Source: Candidatus Rifleibacteriota bacterium
Lineage (GTDB): Bacteria; Riflebacteria; Ozemobacteria; Ozemobacterales; Ozemobacteraceae
Length of the DNA stretch: 38,361 bases
NCBI GenBank assembly: GCA_029565415.1
Contig: JAKQOH010000180.1
Span: 1-38,361 of the forward strand
Reading direction: 5' to 3'
Each line of letters opens with the position of its first letter. The stretch's first letter is position 1. A program made the position numbers and the translations under genes. Below are positions 23,875 through 32,480 of this stretch, piece by piece. Below the pieces are notes generated by a model, which was not told the DNA's origin, made no database searches, and worked only from the letters and a program-made list of their open reading frames with translations.

Positions 23875-24681
23875 TCAGCCCCCGTACGCCGTGAACCGGC
23901 GCAGCCCGCGTCGCCACAGGAAACGGCCGGCCACGAGGAAAACCAGGATCCAGGCCGTGGCCGTGACTACCCCGGCGATCACGGCTTCCGGGCTCATCCG
24001 GCCACGGAGCACCTCGATGGGAAAGCTCAGCGAATACCGGTAGGGAAGCAGGCTCGCGATCGTCTTGACGACCGGCGGAAACGTCTCGACCGGAACGATC
24101 ATCCCGCCCAGCAGGGCCCAGATCCCCTGGTTCAGCACCAGGTTCAGCGTCTCGACGTGCTCGATCCAGAAACCCGTCATCGCCAGCGCCGTCGACTGGA
24201 CGAACCGGAGCGCCATCGCAAGCCCGATGGTGCACGCGATGGCGGCGATCCGGGCGGGGCCGAGATCGAGAGAGGGGAGACGGTCGTGGAACAGCCAGAA
24301 CAGGAAGCCCAGCGGCAGGATCATCATCAGCAGTTGGATCGATTTGTGGGTGAGATTCTCGAGCACATGCAGCCAGAGGGGATGGACGGGCTTCAGCAGC
24401 GAGCGGCTCAGTGACCCGTCGCGAACCTGTTCTGGGAACGTGTGGACGGTCCAACAGTCGGTCAGGTTCATCAGGAGCGGCATGGATAAATAATATAATA
24501 TATAATCACTATCGCTATATGCAGAACCTGCGCTTTTGCCGACGGACAGCCAGGCGCTCAGGAGGACCGCCGGCATCAGGAGCATCTGGAATCCCCACAG
24601 GATCATCATGCCCCGGTAGGCGAGCGCCATCTGGAGATACGAGGCGGCGAGCTGGCGCGTCACGGCCAGCCAACGTCGCAT
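23875..24681 (-). CDS. ABC-2 type permease subunit (first of pair)
   Basis: A 268-residue protein with about six membrane helices and the same conserved region (LLKPVHPLWLHVLE, corresponding to LTKPVS of the next gene; LPYRYSLSFPIEVLRGR). The start ATG 24681 follows GGAGGG. The frame opens further upstream, but the family start begins near MRRWL. Codons 53-68, in the second membrane region, are strikingly AT-rich (ATA, TTA and TAT) in an otherwise GC-rich gene. It lies 23 nt after the PLD gene, so PLD and both permeases probably form one transcript. Confidence 0.87.
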   Translation of the reverse strand: MRRWLAVTRQLAASYLQMALAYRGMMILWGFQMLLMPAVLLSAWLSVGKSAGSAYSDSDYILYYLSMPLLMNLTDCWTVHTFPEQVRDGSLSRSLLKPVHPLWLHVLENLTHKSIQLLMMILPLGFLFWLFHDRLPSLDLGPARIAAIACTIGLAMALRFVQSTALAMTGFWIEHVETLNLVLNQGIWALLGGMIVPVETFPPVVKTIASLLPYRYSLSFPIEVLRGRMSPEAVIAGVVTATAWILVFLVAGRFLWRRGLRRFTAYGG

Positions 24682-24704
24682 GAGACCGTTCCCTCCGCGC
24701 CGGT

Positions 24705-26267
24705 TCAGATCAGGGGCCGGATCCACTGGAACTTGCGGAGGCGGTTCAGTTTTTTCATCATCTCGGCCGAAGTATGACTCTCAGGGCCGAAAACGGTTCT
24801 GATACTGCCGTCGGGCCGCAGATCGATCTTGTATTCGAGACATTCCCCGAACTGCCGCTCCATGCGCTGGGCGGTCATCTCGCTGAAGGGGAAATCCTGG
24901 ATCACGGCGACCACTTCCGAGTTCACCACGTCGCTGAGCGGGTCGAGGTTGTACGTGCCGACGACCGTGACCTGCCGGTCGAAAACGAACGCCTTCGTGT
25001 GCAGGCAGGGGCTGCCTGCGGGGAATACAAGGATGCGCGCGCCGGGCATCGTCGCGAGAAGGCGCTTCCAGTCGTTCATGAAGAACGCGACGGTCGAGCC
25101 GTGGTTCGTCGATTCGCCGGAGTTGGTGTTGAGCACGATCTTCACGCCGCGCGCCGCGGCGCGGACGAGGGCCTTTTCGGCATCGGGCGAGAGGACGACG
25201 TAGGCGTTCTGGATCAGGATCTGGTGTTTGCAGGCATCGATCAAGCGGATCAGGTTGGGGCCGATATCCTCGCGGGTTCCAAGCATCGAGTGCTTGTCGA
25301 GGATCTTCACCGGCTTCAGCCGCTCACCGCGGAACAGTTCGAAGGAAGCATACCCGGAGAGTCTCTTGTATTTCACGATCTCACGAGCATAGGTGGTGAG
25401 CTGCTTTTTCAGGCCGCCATCCAGCTCCGGTTCGCCGGCATACAGGCCGCGCCCCTGCATGTATCGGCTCATGACGCGGTAGGCCAGGTCGAGCTTCGCC
25501 GTCTGGTCGCGCAGGTTCACGAGATCCGGTTTGACCGGGACGGTCCGGAGCATGATCCATTCCTCGTCGAAGGCACGCTGCAACTGCTTCACGACGTTCG
25601 GCCCCTCGAGGACCAGATCCATATCGCGGAATACATTATCGTGCTCGCCCATCTGGGCGAAGTAATCGGCACCGATGTTGCGACCGCCCGTCATGGCGAG
25701 CTTCCCGTCGATGATGATGATCTTGTCGTGGTTCGACAGCAGGACCTGGCGGAGGTCCTGGAACACGTGGAGGAGGGAACGGCCGACGGGATTGTACAGC
25801 CGCACCTCGACGCCGGGCATGCGGGCGAGCTCTTCGAGTTCATCGAAATCCCCGATTTTGCGGGCGCCGCGCAGGAAGCGCGCATCGATCATCAGTTTCA
25901 CCTTCACGCCTTCCCGCGCTTTCTTCTGAAGGAGGCCGAGGAAGGACCAGCCGAAGATGTCGTTATCGACGATGAAATACGTGGAAACGATCGATTCGCG
26001 GGCCGACTCGAGCATGTGCCACCGCGCATACCAGGACTCTTCGTTGCCGGTGAGGAGGCGGGTGCGTGCGAGAATGTTCGCATCAGCGGCCGGGAAAGAG
26101 GTGAACACGCTTTGCAACTCCGTGTTCAGCGGAAGCCGGGTGAACGCCTCCGAAGTGGCCGGAAGCGCGGTGATGCAGAACAGAAGGGCAACTGCGATAC
26201 AAAGGACGGCGCCCGCCAGCGTCGAGCGATGCTCCGGAGCACCATGAGTCGTGCGGAATGTTGCCAT
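24705..26267 (-). CDS. Phospholipase D/cardiolipin synthase-like protein, membrane anchored
   Basis: The 520-residue protein has an N-terminal signal or anchor (LAGAVLCIAVALLFCITALPA, about 17-37) and two HKD motifs: H180/K182/D187 in SNHDKIIIID and H423/K425/D430 in CLHTKAFVFD. Both are complete, so transphosphatidylation or phosphodiester hydrolysis is likely, on the outer side if the anchor is a signal. It resembles bacterial cardiolipin synthases but has about 80 extra residues between the two halves. ATG 26267 is preceded by AAGGAG. Head of a likely operon with two ABC-2 permeases, which suggests lipid or envelope export (inference). Confidence 0.88.
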   Translation of the reverse strand: MATFRTTHGAPEHRSTLAGAVLCIAVALLFCITALPATSEAFTRLPLNTELQSVFTSFPAADANILARTRLLTGNEESWYARWHMLESARESIVSTYFIVDNDIFGWSFLGLLQKKAREGVKVKLMIDARFLRGARKIGDFDELEELARMPGVEVRLYNPVGRSLLHVFQDLRQVLLSNHDKIIIIDGKLAMTGGRNIGADYFAQMGEHDNVFRDMDLVLEGPNVVKQLQRAFDEEWIMLRTVPVKPDLVNLRDQTAKLDLAYRVMSRYMQGRGLYAGEPELDGGLKKQLTTYAREIVKYKRLSGYASFELFRGERLKPVKILDKHSMLGTREDIGPNLIRLIDACKHQILIQNAYVVLSPDAEKALVRAAARGVKIVLNTNSGESTNHGSTVAFFMNDWKRLLATMPGARILVFPAGSPCLHTKAFVFDRQVTVVGTYNLDPLSDVVNSEVVAVIQDFPFSEMTAQRMERQFGECLEYKIDLRPDGSIRTVFGPESHTSAEMMKKLNRLRKFQWIRPLI

Positions 26268-26307
26268 CGGGATGATCTCCTTCCGTTCCTGCGGGTATTC
26301 AATTCGG

Positions 26308-26337
26308 ATTGTACAATGTCCGAGCCTCCTCGGGCAA
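26308..26337 (-). promoter_or_regulatory. Predicted promoter of the PLD-permease operon
   Basis: On the minus strand TTGCCC (26337-26332), an 18-bp spacer and TACAAT (26313-26308) lie about 40 bp before ATG 26267. The 293-bp region 26268-26560 between this gene and the divergent gene at 26561 otherwise holds no gene that I can support. Confidence 0.5.
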
Positions 26338-26560
26338 CGAATGGCCCCGAAAAACACCGCTTCCCAGCGCAGCGTCATTTTTCCTCCCGAACGCCGGAAT
26401 GTTCTGATACATTCAAAGAAGCATCGCCGTTCGGCCTGCACCCTGACTCACATGCCGCGAAAACGCAAGAGGGAATAGAGCGGGAAGAGGGTGGCGATGA
26501 TCGCGCCTTCGAAGGCATGCCGCCAGGGGCGCGTGAAAAATACGATGCCGGAGGACACCA

Positions 26561-28219
26561 GTGACGATCAGCGCATCAGCTCACGTGCGGCCTAGCCTGA
26601 AGAAGATCTTCGCCTTGACGCTTCTCGGTTTGCTGTTCCATGCGTCCACTCCCGTGACGGCGGAATCAGGAAACACGGCGGGAGCTCTTGCCCTGCGCAA
26701 GGCCGCGATGGGCGGTCCGGCTGCCTGCCGGGATGTGCAGGCGCCCGAAGGGATCTTCATCAAGGTGTTCAACGACACCGTGGCCGAATGGGTCGCCCGG
26801 CCGCTCGATGAAGGCCTGGTCGCCGAGATCCGCGCCGCGCTCGCGCCGCATCTGCGCATCGAGCTGAACCCGCGGGGTTTCGCCCCTGCCGCCACGCGCA
26901 CGGCTGAAGGCGAAGCCGATACGACCAACTATGACGCCATCTGGGTTCGCGACAACGTCTGGGTGTATTACGCCCTGGCTCGCGATCCCGGACGACGCAC
27001 CGACGCACGCCGGCTCCTGCTTGCTCTCTGGGATTACTACGCCACCCCGGCGCAGATCGGGCGCTTCGAGGCCGTCATCGCCGATCCGTCGCTGGCCCTC
27101 GACCAGATGGCGATGCCGCATATCCGCTTCAACGGCCGTTCTCCGACACTCGACGACGTCATGGTGGAAGGGCGGCCCGAGACGTGGAACCATCGTCAGA
27201 TCGACGCTCACGGTCTCTTTTTCACCGCCCTCGCCGAAGCGGCTTCGGACGGCCTGCTCGAACCCGGCGATCTGACCCCGGCACGTTCCCGGGTGCTTGC
27301 GCTGTATCCCAGGTTTCTCGAACGCATCTCGTTCGACACCTACGAGGATGCCGGTGCCTGGGAAGAGCTTCCCCGGCGCAATACGAGCAGCATCGCCCTC
27401 GCGACCAGGTCCCTCCAGTCCTGGCGGAATCTGCTCAATGCGAAAACCGGCCTCTCGCGAGCCTTCGGAGACGCCTTCCGGGCTCGTCTCGGACGTCTCG
27501 GTCCCGATGCCCACGCCGCCTGGGCCCCGTCGTTTCTCGGCTCGCTCATCGACCGGGGAATGGCGCGCGTGAGGCGCCAGTTGTCTCTCGGCGGCGAATC
27601 GCCCGACTACGATCCTTCAGACATGCGTTTCCGTCAGGCGGACGCGGCATTGCTGGTGCTGATCCAGCCGTCGCCGCTGGAAGGTCTGACGGAAACCGAA
27701 CAGCGGACGGTCCTTCAGATCGTGCGGACCCTCGAGAGACCGGCCGGCATCCTCCGCTACGAACTTGACAGTTACCAGGCTGGCAACTTCTGGATCCAGC
27801 CGCCGGCCGAAGAATCCGATCAACCCGCCTTGACCGGGGACACCTCCTCCGATGCCGCGTTCAGGCAGCGGCTTTCCCGACTCATTCCCGACACAGAGGC
27901 GCAATGGTTCTTCGACAGCCTTTGCGCCCTTGCGAGACTGCACCTGGCGGAACGGACGGCCGATCCGCAACTGCGGCAGCAGGACCTTCACCGGGCGGCG
28001 ATCCACATCAAGCGGGCGCTCGGCCAGATCACCGGCTCAGCCCTGGCGGCCGACGGCCGTCCGGTGCGCGAATGGCAGACGCCCGAGAGCATCAACACCG
28101 TCGTTCTGGCCGGCCGGCGCCTGGCATTCCCATCACCGATCACCCCGCTCAACTGGGCAAAAGCCGGGCTCGATCTCGCTCTTCGTGAGTATGCCCGCGT
28201 CGTGTTCGGTAAAAAATAG
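26561..28219 (+). CDS. Exported GH15/phosphorylase-kinase-like six-hairpin protein
   Basis: A 552-residue protein with a signal peptide (LKKIFALTLLGLLFHASTPVTA, cleavage near 34-35). GTG 26561 is 6 nt after GGAGG. The rest fits the (alpha/alpha)6 barrel of GH15 glucoamylases and the phosphorylase kinase alpha subunit: YDAIWVRDNVWVYYAL (124-139), TWNHRQIDAHGLFF (208-221) and GAWEELPRRNTSSIAL (265-280). The last fits the general-acid Glu region. The WxRDN and WNHxQxD patterns support a sugar-binding role. I have not identified a clear catalytic base. It may process alpha-glucans with the pullulanase at 18164. The stop lies inside an ATA-N8-TAT dyad. Confidence 0.74.
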   Translation: MTISASAHVRPSLKKIFALTLLGLLFHASTPVTAESGNTAGALALRKAAMGGPAACRDVQAPEGIFIKVFNDTVAEWVARPLDEGLVAEIRAALAPHLRIELNPRGFAPAATRTAEGEADTTNYDAIWVRDNVWVYYALARDPGRRTDARRLLLALWDYYATPAQIGRFEAVIADPSLALDQMAMPHIRFNGRSPTLDDVMVEGRPETWNHRQIDAHGLFFTALAEAASDGLLEPGDLTPARSRVLALYPRFLERISFDTYEDAGAWEELPRRNTSSIALATRSLQSWRNLLNAKTGLSRAFGDAFRARLGRLGPDAHAAWAPSFLGSLIDRGMARVRRQLSLGGESPDYDPSDMRFRQADAALLVLIQPSPLEGLTETEQRTVLQIVRTLERPAGILRYELDSYQAGNFWIQPPAEESDQPALTGDTSSDAAFRQRLSRLIPDTEAQWFFDSLCALARLHLAERTADPQLRQQDLHRAAIHIKRALGQITGSALAADGRPVREWQTPESINTVVLAGRRLAFPSPITPLNWAKAGLDLALREYARVVFGKK

Positions 28220-28324
28220 TGAAACATATATAATAATAGGAAGGATTTTTCGCTTTCAGGGAAAGCCGGGTTTCCTGGCCTTCTGGTGATGGCGCAGCAC
28301 CGTGGCGAAGATGGGGGGAAGCCG

Positions 28325-28801
28325 ATGGCAAAAGAAATCGAACGGAAGTTTTTGGTTCGTGGAGAAGACTGGAAAGCTCATGGCCCGGGGGTACCGTGCC
28401 GTCAGGGGTATCTTTCGAGGCTTCCCGAGAGGACGGTTCGCGTCAGGGTGCTGGGCAACAGGGGATACCTGACCGTCAAGGGAGCGACCATCCGGGCCTC
28501 CCGCCCGGAGTTCGAATATGAGATACCCGTGGCCGATGCCAAGACCTTGCTTGCTGAGCTGTGCGAAAAACCCCTTATCGAAAAGCGCCGCTTTGTCGTT
28601 GAATACGCCGGCCGGCGGTGGGAGGTCGACGAGTTCTTCGGGGAGAATCTCGGCCTGGTCGTGGCGGAAGTCGAGCTGGAGAGCGAGGATGCGCAGATCG
28701 AGCTGCCGCCCTGGGTGGATCGGGAAGTCACCGACGATCCGCGGTTTTACAACGCGAGCCTCGCCGCCCATCCCTACCGAAGCTGGAAAACCCGGGAATG
28801 A
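28325..28801 (+). CDS. CYTH domain triphosphatase-like protein
   Basis: This is a 158-residue protein of the CYTH/triphosphate tunnel metalloenzyme family, which hydrolyses inorganic triphosphate or related nucleotides with a metal ion. The signature ExExK appears as EIERKF (residues 4-9). The conserved Arg/Lys/Glu residues of the tunnel are spread through PERTVRVRV, GYLTVKGA, EFEYEIP and LIEKRRFVVEY, and EVDEFFGENLGLVVAEVEL is the C-terminal hallmark. GGGGGGAAG precedes ATG 28325. The frame opens earlier but the family start is here. It meets the ABC ATPase gene tail to tail. Its substrate cannot be read from sequence. Confidence 0.9.
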   Translation: MAKEIERKFLVRGEDWKAHGPGVPCRQGYLSRLPERTVRVRVLGNRGYLTVKGATIRASRPEFEYEIPVADAKTLLAELCEKPLIEKRRFVVEYAGRRWEVDEFFGENLGLVVAEVELESEDAQIELPPWVDREVTDDPRFYNASLAAHPYRSWKTRE

Positions 28802-28834
28802 CGACGAGCGCCGGCGCGGCTTCGTCGGGCCGGG

Positions 28835-29806
28835 TCAGGTGAAAAGGGGCGAGATCGCCTCTTCCAGAGGCGGCTCTTCGATCGTCAGATCCGCGACGTG
28901 GCCCGTGGAATACAGCTCGGACGCGACGGCCGCGGCCCGGTCGCGCGGCACGAGGATCGTGCACCGGAGCCCTTCGCAGGAAACCGGCTTTCCATACGTG
29001 GCCGGGGTGAATCCGGGGATTTCGCGGGAAAAGGTGACCACGAGGATGCGGTCGGCACGGGTCTTCCGGGTGAGGTCGGCGAGCGGCCCGTCGAACACCT
29101 TCGTCCCGCGGTTGATCACGATGACGCGCTTCGTCAGGGCCGTCACGTCCTCCATGTAATGCGAGGTCAGAAGGATCGTCGGGCGGAACCGGTCGTGATA
29201 CTCGAGCAAAAAGGTCCGGATGCGTTTCTGCATCAATATATCGAGCCCTATTGTCGGCTCGTCGAGAAACAGGATCTCGGGCCGGTGCAGCAGGGAGACG
29301 GCCAGCTCGCACCGCATGCGTTGCCCCAGGGACAGCTTGCGCGCCTGAATTTCGAGACAGTCGCGGATGCCGAGCATCTCGACGAGCTCGTCGCGCCGTT
29401 CGGCGAACTCCGCGGCGGTCAGCCCGTACAGCTCGCGGTGGATCGCCAGCGTCTCGGCCGGAGGGAGATCCCACCAGAGATTCTGCTTCTGTCCCATCAC
29501 GAGCGAGATGCGTCGCAGGAACGCGTGTTCACGCTGGAACGGATCGGTTCCGAGAACGCGAACCGTGCCGCCGGTCGGCGGAATCAGCCCCGACAGCATC
29601 TTCAGCGTCGTCGTCTTGCCCGCCCCGTTCGGGCCGAGAAATCCCACGATCTCGCCGGGCTCGATCAGCATCTCGAGACGGCTCACGGCATCGATCGTTT
29701 CGACCCGCGGCCGGAAGAATGCTTCGATGCTCGCGCGGAGCCCTTCGGCTTTCAGCCGGATCTCGAAACTCCGGCAGAGATCGCGCGCCTCGATGCAGAA
29801 TTCCAT
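28835..29806 (-). CDS. ABC transporter ATP-binding protein
   Basis: A 323-residue ATPase with Walker A GPNGAGKT (58-65), Q-loop region VMGQKQNLWWDLP, signature LSLGQRMRCELA, Walker B ILFLDEPTIGLD and H-loop LLTSHYMED. A C-terminal extension after the H-loop (about 80 residues) is typical of exporters of the NodI/DrrA/ABC2_membrane_6 group. This fits the two permeases at 23083-24681, although 4-5 kb of other genes lie between. ATG 29806 follows the trmJ stop by 1 nt, so translation is coupled. Codons in the Walker B and D-loop region use ATA twice within an ATA-N8-TAT dyad. Confidence 0.92.
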   Translation of the reverse strand: MEFCIEARDLCRSFEIRLKAEGLRASIEAFFRPRVETIDAVSRLEMLIEPGEIVGFLGPNGAGKTTTLKMLSGLIPPTGGTVRVLGTDPFQREHAFLRRISLVMGQKQNLWWDLPPAETLAIHRELYGLTAAEFAERRDELVEMLGIRDCLEIQARKLSLGQRMRCELAVSLLHRPEILFLDEPTIGLDILMQKRIRTFLLEYHDRFRPTILLTSHYMEDVTALTKRVIVINRGTKVFDGPLADLTRKTRADRILVVTFSREIPGFTPATYGKPVSCEGLRCTILVPRDRAAAVASELYSTGHVADLTIEEPPLEEAISPLFT

Positions 29807-29807
29807 G

Positions 29808-30698
29808 CTATGCCGGCTTGTTCCCGTCGTCGGGGTCGGGGGGAGTCGCCTTTGCCAGCTTCGCTTCCATCCGCTTGAGGGCCGAGGTCTTCGGCGGCGG
29901 CGGGAGGGGCGCGCCCGACTTGTCCTTCTGGCGCTTCTGGCCATGGACGTAGATGCGCATGAACCCCTCGACGTTGGAAAATATACCCATGAGAATATTC
30001 ACTTCACGGTGCGTGGCGCGGGACCGGTTGATGAACGCCCGGACGAGCTGGAACAACCCGTCGGGATTCTTCGTCGGAAGGAAGTGGCACATCGTCAGCA
30101 CCGATTTCATGTGGTCGAACAAGCGCTGCAGCTCCTCGAAGGTGGGGGGCTGCTCGAACGGATTGTTCGGGTCGGGACCCTTCTCGACGGGCTTCACGCC
30201 GAAATGCTGGTACAGTTCGTATGAAATGAGAAGCACGGCCTGGGCCAGATTCATCGAGGTGAAGTCGGGGTCGGTCACGATGTGCATCGTTCCCTGGCAG
30301 AACTGGAGGTCGTCCTTCGTCAGGCCCCACTCCTCGCGGCCGAAAAGAATCGAGACCGGCCCCTGGGGCAGCGTCGGGCGCACCTGCTCGAGCCCCTCCT
30401 GCACCGACATATGCGGTTCGTGATACTCGCCGTGCCGGTTCGACGTGCCGAGCACCAGCAGGCTGCCGGCAACGGCCTCGGGGATGGTGTCGACGATACG
30501 GGCCGAGTCGAGAATGTCGCGGGCGTGCAGCGCCATCTTGATCGCCTCGAGATTCAGTTCGCAGCCAGGCCGGACGATCACGAGATCGCGCAGACCGAAG
30601 TTCTTCATCGCCCGGCACACCGAGCCGACATTCATTGCGCCCTGGGGCTCGACGAGAACGATCCGGATATTCTTCAACAGCGGTTGCCTGGTCTTCAT
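29808..30698 (-). CDS. trmJ: SpoU-family RNA methyltransferase (TrmJ-like)
   Basis: A SPOUT methyltransferase of 296 residues. The N-terminus IRIVLVEPQGAMNVGSVCRAMKNFGL, the motif FGREEWGLT and PDFTSMNLAQAVLLISYELY form the knot and the S-adenosylmethionine site. Length and pattern fit TrmJ, which 2'-O-methylates position 32 of tRNAs, but other SpoU members cannot be excluded. The last 60 residues are a separate tail, partly helical and basic (ALKRMEAKLAKATPPD). ATG 30698 is the family start; the frame opens further upstream. It is 73 bp downstream of tRNA-Val on the same strand, with a hairpin between, and leads directly into the ABC ATPase gene. Confidence 0.84.
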   Translation of the reverse strand: MKTRQPLLKNIRIVLVEPQGAMNVGSVCRAMKNFGLRDLVIVRPGCELNLEAIKMALHARDILDSARIVDTIPEAVAGSLLVLGTSNRHGEYHEPHMSVQEGLEQVRPTLPQGPVSILFGREEWGLTKDDLQFCQGTMHIVTDPDFTSMNLAQAVLLISYELYQHFGVKPVEKGPDPNNPFEQPPTFEELQRLFDHMKSVLTMCHFLPTKNPDGLFQLVRAFINRSRATHREVNILMGIFSNVEGFMRIYVHGQKRQKDKSGAPLPPPPKTSALKRMEAKLAKATPPDPDDGNKPA

Positions 30699-30721
30699 CG
30701 ATTCACTTTCTTCTGCTCTTC

Positions 30722-30763
30722 CGGGGAAAAGAATGCCCGAAATCGGGTGACCGGTTTCGGGCA
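30722..30763 (-). terminator. Terminator/attenuator-like hairpin between tRNA-Val and trmJ
   Basis: On the minus strand TGCCCGAAA (30763-30755) pairs with TTTCGGGCA (30742-30734) over 9 bp and is followed by ATTCTTTTCC. It may end the tRNA transcript or limit read-through into trmJ. A T9 run sits before it, next to the tRNA 3' end. Confidence 0.5.
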
Positions 30764-30771
30764 AAAAAAAA

Positions 30772-30845
30772 TAGGCTTGGGCGGACTCGAACCGCCGACC
30801 CCCACGATGTCAACGTGGTGCGCTAACCAGCTGCGCCACAAGCCT
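30772..30845 (-). tRNA. tRNA-Val (anticodon GAC)
   Basis: A complete 74-nt cloverleaf on the minus strand: acceptor AGGCTTG/CAAGCCT, D arm GCGC-AGCTGGTTA-GCGC, anticodon arm CCACG-TTGACAT-CGTGG, variable loop GGGTC, T arm GGCGG-TTCGAGT-CCGCC, discriminator A. The loop TTGACAT places GAC at positions 34-36, decoding GUC valine. CCA is not encoded. A nine-T run follows immediately at 30771-30763. Confidence 0.96.
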
Positions 30846-30858
30846 TCGAACAGAGTGA

Positions 30859-30887
30859 AATTTACCACAGCGCCCCGCCGATGTCAA
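30859..30887 (-). promoter_or_regulatory. Promoter of tRNA-Val
   Basis: On the minus strand a perfect TTGACA (30887-30882), a 17-bp spacer and TAAATT (30864-30859) place initiation about 7 bp before the tRNA 5' end at 30845. Confidence 0.75.
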
Positions 30888-30927
30888 CGGGTCCCCCAAA
30901 AAAAATCGCCAAACCTCCGTTCCGCCG

Positions 30928-30956
30928 TTGCCGAGACGGCCAGAATGCTGTATCAT
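30928..30956 (+). promoter_or_regulatory. Predicted promoter of gltX
   Basis: TTGCCG (30928-30933), a 17-bp spacer and TATCAT (30951-30956) lie 60 bp upstream of gltX ATG 31016. It diverges from the tRNA-Val promoter. Confidence 0.6.
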
Positions 30957-31015
30957 TGCGGCTCCATCGTCCGTCCCGTTCGTTCGACGTCATTCGCAGC
31001 AGACAGGAGGAGCCC

Positions 31016-32467
31016 ATGAGCTCACAGATTCGCGTCCGGTTCGCCCCGTCCCCGACCGGCCACCTTCACGTCGGCGGCGCCCGCACCGCGCTCTTCAACT
31101 GGCTGTTCGCCCGCCACCAGGGCGGCACCTTCATCCTCCGCATCGAAGACACCGACGCCGAGCGCTCGAAGGACGTCTACACGAAAGCCATCCTCGACGG
31201 CCTCCGCTGGCTCGGCATCGACTGGGACGAAGGCCCCGACAAAGACGGCGGCCACGGTCCCTACTTCCAGACCCAGCGTCTCGACCTCTATCGCGCGGCC
31301 GTCGAAAAGCTCCTGAACGAGGGAAAGGTGTATCACTGCTTCTGCTCGCCCGAAACCCTCGCGGCCATGCGCGAAGACCAGATGTCTCGCAAGGAGGACC
31401 CGAAATACGACGGGCGCTGCTCGCGCCTTTCCCGGGAAGAGGTCGAAAAGCGGATTGCTGCCGGCGAAAAGTTCACCCTGCGCCTGCGCGTCGCGGCCGG
31501 TGAGAACGTCGCCTGGAACGACCTGACGAAGGGCGAGCTGTCGTTCGGCTCTCACCTGCTCGATGATCTCGTTGTCGTCAAATCCGACGGGTTCCCCACC
31601 TACAACTTCGCCGTCGTCGTCGATGACGCGCTGATGAAGATCACCCACGTCATCCGCGGCGAGGACCACATCTCGAACACGCCCAAGCAGATCCTGATCT
31701 ACAAGGCGCTCGGCTATCCCGTCCCCCACTTCTCCCATATCCCCATGATTCTCGGTGCCGACCGGTCCCGGCTCAGCAAGCGCCACGGCGCGACTTCGGT
31801 CATCGAATACAAGGACATGGGCTTCGAGCCCGAAGCGTTTCGCAACTTCCTTGCCCTGCTCGGCTGGTCGCCCGAAACCGGCGCCGAGGTTCTCACGCGG
31901 GACGAGATGTTCCGCCTGTTCTCTCTCGACCGCGTCAGCTCCCATGGCGCCATCTTCAACATGGAAAAGCTCGCCTGGTTCAATGCCGAATACATCAAGC
32001 GCATGGACGGCGCGACGGTGCTCGACCGGTGCCGCCCCTGGCTCGCGAAGCTGCCGGGCTTCCCCGGCTCCTACGACCAGGCGCGGCTCGAGAAAATGGT
32101 CGGCCTCTACCGGGAGCGCATGAAAACGTTCAACGAGATCGAGTCCCAGATCGGCTGGTTTTTCGTCCGCCCCGCCGAGTTCGATGCGAAGGGACTCGAG
32201 AAGGCCGCAAAAATAGCTGATGGTATGTCTCTGCTTCGGGAACTGGGTGCCCGGCTCGCGGCGATGCCCGACTTTTCCGAAGCCCCCCTCGAGGCGTTGA
32301 TCCGGGGCTTTGCCGAGGAAAAGGGAAAGAAAGCGGGCGATATCATTCACCTCTGCCGGCTTGGAATCAGCGGCAGGACAGCCACCCCGGGGCTGTTCGA
32401 GAGCATGGTCGTCCTCGGAAAAGATGAGACCATCGAACGCCTGAACCTGTTCGCCGCCAGGAACTGA
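31016..32467 (+). CDS. gltX: Glutamyl-tRNA synthetase
   Basis: A 483-residue class I aminoacyl-tRNA synthetase, the usual bacterial length. The HIGH-type motif is PSPTGHLHVGGART (residues 10-23) and the KMSKS-type motif is RSRLSKRHGA. RIEDTDAERS and the anticodon-binding alpha cage at the C-terminus follow. It loads tRNA-Glu, and in organisms without GlnRS also tRNA-Gln. ATG 31016 follows AGGAGGAGCCC, a strong ribosome site. The open frame reaches further upstream, but family homology starts here. Codons near 400 (KIADGM) are part of the AT-rich patch series. Downstream, apbE starts 13 nt later, so the two may be co-transcribed. Confidence 0.97.
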   Translation: MSSQIRVRFAPSPTGHLHVGGARTALFNWLFARHQGGTFILRIEDTDAERSKDVYTKAILDGLRWLGIDWDEGPDKDGGHGPYFQTQRLDLYRAAVEKLLNEGKVYHCFCSPETLAAMREDQMSRKEDPKYDGRCSRLSREEVEKRIAAGEKFTLRLRVAAGENVAWNDLTKGELSFGSHLLDDLVVVKSDGFPTYNFAVVVDDALMKITHVIRGEDHISNTPKQILIYKALGYPVPHFSHIPMILGADRSRLSKRHGATSVIEYKDMGFEPEAFRNFLALLGWSPETGAEVLTRDEMFRLFSLDRVSSHGAIFNMEKLAWFNAEYIKRMDGATVLDRCRPWLAKLPGFPGSYDQARLEKMVGLYRERMKTFNEIESQIGWFFVRPAEFDAKGLEKAAKIADGMSLLRELGARLAAMPDFSEAPLEALIRGFAEEKGKKAGDIIHLCRLGISGRTATPGLFESMVVLGKDETIERLNLFAARN

Positions 32468-32480
32468 CCCTCACGATCCG

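Noticed and set aside
24774..26564. A 596-residue plus-strand frame
   Set aside because: It is antisense to the PLD-type gene, which has both HKD motifs and a good ribosome site on the minus strand.
28802..28834. A bidirectional terminator between the CYTH and ABC ATPase genes
   Set aside because: Only a short CGACGA/TCGTCG stem without a T tract is present. Not strong enough to annotate.
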